From assembly GCA_937914675.1 (NCBI GenBank), contig CALDOC010000378.1, positions 1 through 17,820 of the forward strand: a stretch of DNA of 17,820 nucleotides. Reading direction: 5' to 3'. The translations under genes were made by a program, and so were the position numbers. The notes below the pieces were generated by a model. The model was not told the origin of the DNA and did no database searches. It saw only the letters and a list, made by a program, of their open reading frames with translations. Source of the DNA: an uncultured Sulfurimonas sp. (GTDB taxonomy: Bacteria > Campylobacterota > Campylobacteria > Campylobacterales > Sulfurimonadaceae). Shown piece after piece: positions 8,485 through 15,157 of the stretch; position 1 is the first letter of the stretch; each line of letters begins with the position of its first letter.

Positions 8485-9358
8485 GTACTACCTAAATAAG
8501 CCTATATATTCAACTAGAGTTCTTTATATACCAAGCGGCTCCATTAACAAAATTATATCACATTTGAAGATTCAAAATAATCAAATAAGCAAACTTGATT
8601 CACTTGTTTTAAGAGTGTTAGGTTCGCCACAAAGTGGTTGGATAGATATGAAAGAGAGAGAAAATACCAAGGGCGATTTTTTATATAAGCTAACTACGGC
8701 TAAAGCGGCGCTACAAGACATTATACTCATCCCAGGAGAGACAACGCTTGTTTTTCTAAATCAGTTGTCAGATACACTGCAACTAGATAGAGTAAAACTT
8801 CAAAACGAGTATGAAAAGCAGTCGCGAATTGAAGAGGGAATGTTTGTTCCCGATACGTACAAAATTCCTATTGGAATAACGGAAGAAGAAATTATTAAAC
8901 TGCTCCTTCAATCCTCACACAAGAAAATGAAAGAAATTTCCATTAAAATTTTTGGAAGTTACAATGAAAAAAAATGGTTACATTATGTAGCAATCGCTTC
9001 TGTAATACAAAAAGAATCCGCAAATATCGAAGAGATGGAAATTGTAAGTTCCGTGATATACAATAGAATTAATAAAGGAATGAAATTACAAATGGATGGC
9101 ACGCTTAATTATGGACAATATTCACATGTAAAAGTTACTCCAAAACGCATACTTGACGATGATAGCGTCTATAATACGTATAAAAATAAGGGCGTGCCAA
9201 ACGTTCCAGTTTGCAATGTTAGTTTTGAGGCGATTAAAGCGGCTATCTTTCCCGCTAAAACGTCATATTTATATTTTATGAAATCCAAGTCTGGCACACA
9301 TGATTTTTCATGTAACTATTCTACACATTTACAGAACATAAGACATGCTACAAAATGA
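8414..9358 (+). CDS. mltG: Endolytic murein transglycosylase MltG (YceG-like)
   Basis: MltG is a membrane-anchored lytic transglycosylase that cuts nascent glycan strands and helps set their length. The protein has one N-terminal helix (about residues 9-27), a small LysM-like N-domain, then the YceG catalytic domain. The segment IASVIQKESAN carries the expected catalytic Glu (residue 201 from this start). LQMDGTLNYG and 'YNTYKNKGVPNVPVCN', followed by AIKAAIFPAKTSYLYFM, match the conserved order of MltG motifs. The usual Pro-Gly-Pro of the last motif is changed to Pro-Asn-Val-Pro here. I start at ATG 8414 (314 aa); GTG 8393 would add seven residues and ATG 8483 would remove the helix. None has a strong Shine-Dalgarno sequence. 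The first 71 bases overlap the antisense AsmA-like gene. MltG next to an AsmA-like gene and upstream of oor genes is an arrangement I remember from Helicobacter. Confidence 0.85.
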   Translation: MKVKKLTIIKYVVDIALIILLSFMYYLNKPIYSTRVLYIPSGSINKIISHLKIQNNQISKLDSLVLRVLGSPQSGWIDMKERENTKGDFLYKLTTAKAALQDIILIPGETTLVFLNQLSDTLQLDRVKLQNEYEKQSRIEEGMFVPDTYKIPIGITEEEIIKLLLQSSHKKMKEISIKIFGSYNEKKWLHYVAIASVIQKESANIEEMEIVSSVIYNRINKGMKLQMDGTLNYGQYSHVKVTPKRILDDDSVYNTYKNKGVPNVPVCNVSFEAIKAAIFPAKTSYLYFMKSKSGTHDFSCNYSTHLQNIRHATK

Positions 9359-9426
9359 AACAAATTATAAATATAAGGAAATTTTGACGCGATAGAGCGA
9401 TATGTTACCTATCTTAACGTTATTAT

Positions 9427-9432
9427 TATAAT
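9427..9432 (+). promoter_or_regulatory. Candidate -10 box for icd
   Basis: A perfect TATAAT lies 58 bases before the icd start in the 131-base mltG-icd spacer. No clear -35 box is found at 16-18 bases; a TTGACG at 9384-9389 is too far upstream to pair with it. A short TTCATG ... CATGAA inverted repeat (9440-9445 and 9459-9464) lies in what would be the leader. Confidence 0.35.
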
Positions 9433-9489
9433 TGAAAATTTCATGTAGTTTTATCAATCATGAATTAAATATTATTAAGAGGACAAAAT

Positions 9490-11664
9490 ATGTCAAAAAT
9501 TATTTGGTCAAAAATCGACGAAGCACCGGCTTTAGCAACTTACTCATTATTACCTATCGTTAACGCTTTCACTAAAGCGGCAGGCGTAGAGGTTGTTACA
9601 AGTGACATTTCACTAGCGGGTAGAGTTTTAGCCGCAATGGGTCTAGCTGAAGATGAACTTTCAAAGCTAGGCGAAGTTGTTTTGCAACCAGACGGTAATA
9701 TTATCAAACTTCCAAACGTTTCAGCTTCGGTTGGCCAGCTTAAAGATTGTATCGCAGAGCTTCAAGGTCAAGGCTACGTTATTCCTAACTTCCCTGAAAA
9801 TCCGGCAAACGCCGATGAAGAAGCGACAAGAGCTAAATATAACACTTGTCTAGGGTCAGCCGTTAACCCTGTTTTACGTGAAGGAAACTCAGACAGACGC
9901 GCGGCTGTGGCTGTTAAAAAGTTTGCTCAAAAAAATCCTCATAAACTTAAAGCGTTCCCAGAAAATCCAAAATCTTACGTCGCTCATATGGAAGGCAATG
10001 GGGATTTTTACGGAAATGAAAAAGCGGTTACTATGGATAAAAGCCAAAAAGTCACAATTGCGCTTAACGGTAAAGAATTGACGACAATTAAGGCGCTAGA
10101 CAAAGAAGTTTTAGATGGTACGTTTATGTCTAAAGCTAAATATAAGGCGTTTATCCAAAAAACAATAGACGACGCAAGAACAAACAACGTTTTATGGTCA
10201 ATTCACCTTAAAGCGACAATGATGAAAATCTCAGACCCTATTATGTTTGGTCACGCTTTTGAAGTCTTCTTTCAAGGAGTGTTTACAAAGTACGCGGAAG
10301 TGTTCGCTTCATTAAACGTAAAGCCTAACCAAGGCATGAGCGACTTAGAGAAGAAAATTGCCGGTCATGCGCAAGAAGCGGAAATTAAAGCGGCTTTTCA
10401 AGAAGTAATTGAGTCTGACAATCCAGAAATCGCAATGGTCGATTCTGATAAAGGCACAACGAACTTTAACGCGTCTAACGACGTAATTATCGATGCTTCT
10501 ATGCCTGTTGTTGTCAGAGAAGGTGGTAAACAGTGGAATAGAAAAGGCGAAGCGGTTGAATGCGTAGCCGTTATCCCTGATAGTACTTACGGTATGTTTC
10601 ATGCAGAGATGCTAGCGGATTGCGTTAAAAATGGTCAATACGACGTTGCAACCATGGGTTCGATGGCTAACGTTGGTCTCATGGCTCAAAAAGCGGAAGA
10701 GTACGGTTCTCATCCAACTACTTTTGAACTAGAGGAAGGTGGTAAAGTAACCGTTACAGCTGAAGACGGCACAGAACTTATGACGTTTGACGTTGAAGCT
10801 GGAGACATCTGGAGAATGAGTAGAGCCAAAGACGTTCCTATTAAAGACTGGGTAAGACTAGCAGTTGAAAGAGCAAGATTAGAAGGCGTGCCTACAATAT
10901 TCTGGTTAGACGAAAACAGAGCTCACGACGCAGAGATGATTAAAAAAGCAAAAGCTTATTTAGCTGATTTTGACACAGATGGTTTAGATATACAGTTTAT
11001 GGATATTACAGCCGCCACAAGATTTACAAACGCAAGAGTGCGTGAGGGTAAAAATACGATCGCCGTAACTGGAAACGTTCTTCGTGACCACTTAACGGAC
11101 ATGTACCCAATTTTAGAGCTTGGAACATCCGCAAAAATGCTTTCAATCGTTCCTTTACTCGCTGGTGGGGGTCTTTACGAAACTGGCGCTGGTGGTTCCG
11201 CTCCTAAGCATGTTGACCAATTTTTAGCCGAGGGTCACTTACGTTGGGATTCTTTAGGTGAATTTTTAGCGTTAGCTGAATCTTTAAGATTTATTGGTAA
11301 CAAAAACTCAGACGCAAAACTTGCCGCCTTAACGGCCGCTTTAGATATTGCAAACGACGCTTACCTTGATAATAACAAAGAGCCTTCTCGTAAAGCTGGC
11401 GAGCCGGATAACAAAGCTTCTCACTTCTTCGTAGCGCAATATTGGGCTAAAGCGCTTTCTGAAGGCAATGACGCCGAGTTAGCCGCTAAATTCGCTCCTG
11501 TGGCAAAAGCCTTGATTGAGAATGAAGATACAATTATCTCTGAGTTATTAGCCGTTGAAGGCAAAGCTCAAGACATTGGTGGATATTACCATCCAGACGA
11601 CGCGAAAGCTGAAGCCGCTATGAGACCATCCGCAACTTTAAACGCGATTATAGATAGTATATAG
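9490..11664 (+). CDS. icd: Monomeric isocitrate dehydrogenase, predicted NADP-dependent
   Basis: At 724 aa this is the large single-chain type II isocitrate dehydrogenase (Azotobacter/Corynebacterium type, about 740 aa), not the common 415-aa dimeric enzyme. Family blocks are present from the N-terminus (IIWSKIDEAPALATYSLLPI) through 'VDSDKGTTNFNASNDVIIDASMP' to the cofactor region 'GGGLYETGAGGSAPKHV'. It interconverts isocitrate and 2-oxoglutarate plus CO2; in a reductive TCA cycle it would run as a carboxylase. The residues matching His589, Arg600 and Arg649 of the Azotobacter enzyme, which contact the 2'-phosphate of NADP, appear as His574, Arg585 and Arg634 with identical spacing. I therefore predict NADP(H) use, unlike the NAD-type monomeric enzymes reported from some Campylobacter. 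The start has AGAGGA about 7 bases upstream. It is the first gene of the carbon cluster. Confidence 0.95.
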   Translation: MSKIIWSKIDEAPALATYSLLPIVNAFTKAAGVEVVTSDISLAGRVLAAMGLAEDELSKLGEVVLQPDGNIIKLPNVSASVGQLKDCIAELQGQGYVIPNFPENPANADEEATRAKYNTCLGSAVNPVLREGNSDRRAAVAVKKFAQKNPHKLKAFPENPKSYVAHMEGNGDFYGNEKAVTMDKSQKVTIALNGKELTTIKALDKEVLDGTFMSKAKYKAFIQKTIDDARTNNVLWSIHLKATMMKISDPIMFGHAFEVFFQGVFTKYAEVFASLNVKPNQGMSDLEKKIAGHAQEAEIKAAFQEVIESDNPEIAMVDSDKGTTNFNASNDVIIDASMPVVVREGGKQWNRKGEAVECVAVIPDSTYGMFHAEMLADCVKNGQYDVATMGSMANVGLMAQKAEEYGSHPTTFELEEGGKVTVTAEDGTELMTFDVEAGDIWRMSRAKDVPIKDWVRLAVERARLEGVPTIFWLDENRAHDAEMIKKAKAYLADFDTDGLDIQFMDITAATRFTNARVREGKNTIAVTGNVLRDHLTDMYPILELGTSAKMLSIVPLLAGGGLYETGAGGSAPKHVDQFLAEGHLRWDSLGEFLALAESLRFIGNKNSDAKLAALTAALDIANDAYLDNNKEPSRKAGEPDNKASHFFVAQYWAKALSEGNDAELAAKFAPVAKALIENEDTIISELLAVEGKAQDIGGYYHPDDAKAEAAMRPSATLNAIIDSI

Positions 11665-11674
11665 ATAGAGTGAT

Positions 11675-11701
11675 TTACAGATGAGAAATACTCATCTGTA
11701 A
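11675..11701 (+). terminator. Perfect 11-bp hairpin after icd (terminator-like, no U tract)
   Basis: TTACAGATGAG at 11675-11685 and its exact complement at 11691-11701 are separated by a 5-base loop, starting 10 bases after the icd stop. The following sequence is AT-rich (GATAATAATTTG) but is not a run of T. It could be a partial terminator, a 3'-end stabilising or processing hairpin, or an attenuator that sets the ratio of icd to downstream messages. Confidence 0.6.
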
Positions 11702-11713
11702 GATAATAATTTG

Positions 11714-11745
11714 TTGTTAGCTATGTATCCATTTATAGCTAACAA
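11714..11745. promoter_or_regulatory. Perfect 11-bp inverted repeat upstream of mdh1 (operator or second hairpin)
   Basis: TTGTTAGCTAT (11714-11724) is matched exactly by ATAGCTAACAA (11735-11745) across a 10-base centre. It starts 13 bases after the first hairpin and ends 37 bases before the mdh1 start. It is not followed by a T tract on either strand. A possible -10 box for mdh1 (TAGAAT, 11754-11759) lies just downstream, so the right half of the repeat falls where a -35 box would be. This suits a dimeric regulator site better than a terminator. Confidence 0.5.
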
Positions 11746-11753
11746 TAAAAGAT

Positions 11754-11759
11754 TAGAAT
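11754..11759 (+). promoter_or_regulatory. Possible -10 box for mdh1
   Basis: TAGAAT lies 28 bases before the mdh1 ATG, downstream of the inverted repeat at 11714-11745. There is no recognisable -35 box, so if functional it may need an activator. Weak evidence. Confidence 0.25.
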
Positions 11760-11781
11760 AATAAAATAAATCGGAGAGTAT

Positions 11782-12750
11782 ATGGCAAGTAAAGTAACAG
11801 TCATTGGTACTGGTAATTTTGGTTCTACTGTAGCGTTTATATTGGCGATGCGTGGTTCATGTCATGAAGTTGTACTTCGTGGTAGAAATATAAACATAGC
11901 AAAAGGAAAAGCGCTGGACATGTCACAAGCCGCAAACGCGGCGAGAGAGCATACTATCGTTAGAGCGGCGGAAGGCCCAGAAGATATGGCTGGCAGTGAA
12001 ATCGTTGTAATAACGGCAGGCGCGCCTAGAACTCCAGGCATGAACAGAGATGATTTACTTCTTAAAAACGCTAAAATTGTTAAAAATTACGCATTGGAAA
12101 TCAAAGAACACGCTCCGAACGCGATTGTCATCGTAGTGAGTAATCCACTTGACGTCATGACGTACGTCGCATACAAATATACAGGTTTTCCAAGAGAACG
12201 CATACTTGGAATGGCGGGTATACTAGACGCGGCAAGAATGGCGCACTTTATTTATGAAAAACTAGGATACGGAGCGGGTCAAATACGCGCTACGGTTATG
12301 GGCGGTCATGGCGACACCATGGTTCCTCTTCCTAAATTTACAACTGTCGCAGGCGTTCCAATTGAAGATCTTTTTGATTCTGAAGAAATCGGTGAAATTG
12401 TGAGAAAAACGAAAAATGGCGGCGCTCAGATTGTAGATCTTCTTGGCGACGGTTCAGCTTATTACGCTCCCGCAAAGTCAACAGCGGTTATGGTTGACGC
12501 AATTTTAAAAGACACCAAGCAAATACATTCATGCGCGGTTTATTTGGATGGCGAATACGGCTATAAGAATATCGTAAGCGGCGTTCCAGCTATGATTGGA
12601 GCAAAAGGCGTAGAACAAATTATAGAGATGACGTTAAAAACTTTACAGAAGACCAGATTTAAAAATTCTGTTCAATCAGTCCAAGATTTAGTCAACGTTC
12701 TTTACGCGAGTAAGTTTTTTGATGATTTGGAGAAAATAGATGAAAAGTAG
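11782..12750 (+). CDS. mdh: LDH-like malate dehydrogenase, first of a tandem pair, predicted NADP(H)-type
   Basis: The 322-aa protein has a Rossmann GTGNFG motif (Gly9, 11, 14). The substrate arginines are Arg83 in 'APRTPGMNR' with Arg89, and Arg152 in 'DAARM'. Asn121 sits in VSNPLDVMTY, and the catalytic pair is Asp149 and His176 (GGHGD). Arg rather than Gln at 83 argues for malate/oxaloacetate, not lactate. After beta-strand 2, where NAD enzymes have Asp, the sequence is LRGRN: Gly34 replaces the Asp and Arg35 follows. A Gly at that place, often with a following Arg or Ser, is seen in NADP-linked malate dehydrogenases (chloroplast type; the methanogen 'GRE' type), so I infer NADPH preference. 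A GGAG Shine-Dalgarno lies 5 bases before the start. The last 11 bases overlap the next gene, so translation is probably coupled. In the reductive cycle it would reduce oxaloacetate to malate. Confidence 0.9.
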   Translation: MASKVTVIGTGNFGSTVAFILAMRGSCHEVVLRGRNINIAKGKALDMSQAANAAREHTIVRAAEGPEDMAGSEIVVITAGAPRTPGMNRDDLLLKNAKIVKNYALEIKEHAPNAIVIVVSNPLDVMTYVAYKYTGFPRERILGMAGILDAARMAHFIYEKLGYGAGQIRATVMGGHGDTMVPLPKFTTVAGVPIEDLFDSEEIGEIVRKTKNGGAQIVDLLGDGSAYYAPAKSTAVMVDAILKDTKQIHSCAVYLDGEYGYKNIVSGVPAMIGAKGVEQIIEMTLKTLQKTRFKNSVQSVQDLVNVLYASKFFDDLEKIDEK

Positions 12751-13693
12751 AAAAGTAGGGATTGTTGGAGCAGGCGCAGTTGGCGCTACGACGGCTTACA
12801 CTTTGAGCTTGATGGGAACTTGTCATGAAATAATCCTTTTTGACATTGCCGACGGCGTTGCAAAAGGCAAAGCGATAGATATTGCGCAATCTTCATACTA
12901 TTCAACAAAGGGAACAATTATCACCGCCGCGCAAAGCGCGAGTGACATTAAAGATTGTGACATTGTTGTCGTCACGGCAGGAGTCCCTAGAAAAGGCGAT
13001 ATGACAAGAGCCGACTTGCTTATGATAAACGCTAAAATCATTAAACAAGTAGTCACAAACATAAAAGAAAATTCTCCCGACGCAATTATTATTTGCGTCT
13101 CCAATCCATTAGACGTCATGACTTATGTAACGAAACAAATTACGGGATGGCCAAGCAATAGAATAATTGGTTTAGCCGGAGCGCTAGATGGATCTCGCAT
13201 GGCTTATCAAATTCAAAAATTGACGGGTACGAATTTAAATCAAATAGGCAGTCTTGTCATTGGCGATCATGGAGAGAACATGATGCCTCTCCCAAGTAAA
13301 GTTTCGGTTGGAGACATTCCGTTAACTGAGTTTATTTCACAAACTGAAATGGCTGGAATTATCGAGAGAACAAAAAATGGCGGAGCTGAAATCGTTAAGT
13401 ATCTTGGTACGTCTGGCTATTATGGGCCAGGTCGCGCAATAGCCTACATGGTGGAAGCCATTTTAAACGACAGTAAAACCATTATTTCATCTTCCGTTAT
13501 TTTAGATGGCGAATACGGATATAAAGACGTTTCCGTTGGCGTCCCAGTGGTTTTAGGCGCAAATGGGGTTGAAAAAATAATCGAATTAGAATTAGATGAG
13601 GAAACAAAAGAAAAATTTGCGACTTCAGTTAAATCTATACAAGATGGTATTAAAATATTGCAAGAAAATAATTTTTTTAAAGGAGAAGAATAG
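12740..13693 (+). CDS. mdh: LDH-like malate dehydrogenase, second of a tandem pair, predicted NAD-type
   Basis: The 317-aa protein is homologous to the preceding gene along its whole length, but many positions differ (by eye roughly half are identical), so the duplication is old. It has GAGAVG (Gly10, 12, 15) and the classic NAD-binding acidic residue Asp35 in 'IILFDI'. Substrate arginines are Arg84 and Arg90 (PRKGDMTR) and Arg153; Asn122, Asp150 and His177 (GDHGE) complete the active site. All catalytic positions are intact, so it is not a decaying copy. It should interconvert malate and oxaloacetate with NAD(H). The ATG lies inside the end of the upstream mdh, preceded by GGAGA about 7 bases away, and the stop is 1 base before the fumC start. 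It therefore sits tightly between two genes for consecutive steps. Which of the pair carries most of the flux cannot be told from sequence. Confidence 0.9.
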   Translation: MKSRKVGIVGAGAVGATTAYTLSLMGTCHEIILFDIADGVAKGKAIDIAQSSYYSTKGTIITAAQSASDIKDCDIVVVTAGVPRKGDMTRADLLMINAKIIKQVVTNIKENSPDAIIICVSNPLDVMTYVTKQITGWPSNRIIGLAGALDGSRMAYQIQKLTGTNLNQIGSLVIGDHGENMMPLPSKVSVGDIPLTEFISQTEMAGIIERTKNGGAEIVKYLGTSGYYGPGRAIAYMVEAILNDSKTIISSSVILDGEYGYKDVSVGVPVVLGANGVEKIIELELDEETKEKFATSVKSIQDGIKILQENNFFKGEE

Positions 13694-13694
13694 A

Positions 13695-15086
13695 ATGAGT
13701 ACACGTATAGAAAAAGACACCATGGGTGAAATTGAAGTTCCGATAGACGCTTATTGGGCTGCGCAAACTCAAAGAAGCGTTGAAAATTTCAAAATTGGGC
13801 AAGAGACTATGCCTTACGAGATAACTAGGGCGTTTTCATATCTTAAAAAAGCAGTTGCTTTGGTCAATAACGATTTGGGCAAACTTGACGATAAAAAAGC
13901 AAACGCGATAGCTCAGGCGGCGGATGACATGTTAGCTGGAAAACTTGATGGAAATTATCCATTAGTCGTATGGCAAACAGGTTCTGGAACGCAGTCGAAT
14001 ATGAATAACAATGAAGTTCTCGCAAATCGCGCCACTGAAATCTTAGGTGGCGACTTTAGAGTTGAGAAGTTGGTTCATCCAAACGATGACGTAAACAAGT
14101 CTCAATCATCCAATGACACTTATCCAACCGCGCTTCATGTGGCTGCCATTATCGCCGTTGAAGAATCTTTACTCCCCGCCATCGCAAAACTTAGAGACAC
14201 TCTTAAGGCTAAAAGCGAAGCTTTTAGCGGTATTGTTAAAATAGGTCGCACTCATCTTCAAGACGCCACCCCGATTACTTTAGGACAAGAGATCAGTGGT
14301 TGGGTGGAAATGCTTAACAAATGCGAAAAAATGGCTAAAGATTCCCTTGAAGCGGTTAGAGAATTGGCTCTTGGCGGTACAGCGGTCGGAACAGGTCTTA
14401 ACGCTCATCCAGAACTTGGCGAAAGAGTCGCTAAAAAATTATCGGAACTAACAGGTCATGATTTTATTACAGCGCCAAACAAGTTTCACGCGCTTACTTC
14501 TCATGACGCATTGGTGTACGCTCACGGCGCTCTAAAAGCCTTAGCGGCGGACATGATGAAAATAGCGAACGACGTTAGATGGTTGGCGTCTGGTCCTCGT
14601 TGTGGATTAGGTGAAATCACCATTCCAGAAAATGAGCCAGGTTCGTCAATCATGCCAGGAAAAGTGAATCCTACTCAAAGTGAAGCGGTTACCATGGTCG
14701 CTTGTCAGGTAATGGGAAATGATACGACTATAGGATTCGCGGCTTCTCAAGGAAACTTTGAACTTAACGTGTTTAAACCAGTAATAGCTTATAATTTTTT
14801 ACAATCAGTGAGACTTCTAAGTGACTCTATCGTATCGTTTAACGATCATGCGGCAATTGGCATTATGCCAGTTCATGCAAGAATAGATCACTTCTTACAT
14901 GATTCACTCATGCTAGTGACTGCTCTTAACCCATATATAGGTTATGAAAATGCGGCGAAAATTGCAAAAACTGCGCATAAAAACAACTCTACTCTAAAAT
15001 TAACGGCGATAGAATTAGGGTTTTTAACTGCGGAACAATTTGACGAATACGTTAAACCTGAAGAGATGATTGCACCCAAGGCTTAA
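13695..15086 (+). CDS. fumC: Fumarate hydratase, class II
   Basis: The 463-aa enzyme is close to the usual class II fumarase length (about 465) and needs no iron-sulfur cluster. It interconverts malate and fumarate. The superfamily signature GSSIMPGKVNPTQ is at residues 316-328, with the catalytic Ser at 317. The catalytic His is His187 in 'GRTHLQDATP', and 'TGSGTQSNMNNNEV' and 'SQSSNDTYPTA' form the other conserved substrate loops. The frame is open further upstream, but the true start is ATG 13695: it has AAAGGAGAA just before it, gives the conserved N-terminus (MSTRIEKDTMGEIEVP), and lies 1 base after the mdh2 stop. A start at 13596 would bury 33 unrelated residues in mdh2. The tight spacing shows that mdh1, mdh2 and fumC are one transcript. 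Confidence 0.97.
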   Translation: MSTRIEKDTMGEIEVPIDAYWAAQTQRSVENFKIGQETMPYEITRAFSYLKKAVALVNNDLGKLDDKKANAIAQAADDMLAGKLDGNYPLVVWQTGSGTQSNMNNNEVLANRATEILGGDFRVEKLVHPNDDVNKSQSSNDTYPTALHVAAIIAVEESLLPAIAKLRDTLKAKSEAFSGIVKIGRTHLQDATPITLGQEISGWVEMLNKCEKMAKDSLEAVRELALGGTAVGTGLNAHPELGERVAKKLSELTGHDFITAPNKFHALTSHDALVYAHGALKALAADMMKIANDVRWLASGPRCGLGEITIPENEPGSSIMPGKVNPTQSEAVTMVACQVMGNDTTIGFAASQGNFELNVFKPVIAYNFLQSVRLLSDSIVSFNDHAAIGIMPVHARIDHFLHDSLMLVTALNPYIGYENAAKIAKTAHKNNSTLKLTAIELGFLTAEQFDEYVKPEEMIAPKA

Positions 15087-15097
15087 AAGGCAGTGTG

Positions 15098-15117
15098 GAA
15101 AAAAACTAAATTTTTTC
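15098..15117. terminator. Weak A/T hairpin in the fumC-sucC spacer
   Basis: GAAAAAA (15098-15104) pairs with TTTTTTC (15111-15117) around a 6-base loop, in the 71-base gap after fumC. It is A/T-only apart from one G-C pair, so any terminating effect would be weak and readthrough into sucC is likely. Confidence 0.25.
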
Positions 15118-15157
15118 TGTAAAGGCCTAGATTTCCAACTTAAAACAAGGAGAATAA

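Noticed and set aside
9384..9415. TTGACG with a downstream TATCTT as an icd promoter
   Set aside because: The spacing (20 bases) is too long and the -10 is poor; the TATAAT at 9427 is the better candidate.
11782..13693. Possibility that the two mdh genes are one gene split by a frameshift
   Set aside because: Each is full length with its own Rossmann motif, catalytic Asp/His pair, start and Shine-Dalgarno sequence.
11782..13693. Lactate dehydrogenase as the identity of either LDH-like protein
   Set aside because: The specificity position carries Arg (83 and 84) as in malate enzymes, not Gln, and the genes sit with fumC and icd.
13596..13694. Longer fumarase reading frame starting 99 bases upstream
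   Set aside because: It lies inside the end of mdh2, gives residues unlike any fumarase N-terminus, and the ATG at 13695 has a strong Shine-Dalgarno sequence.
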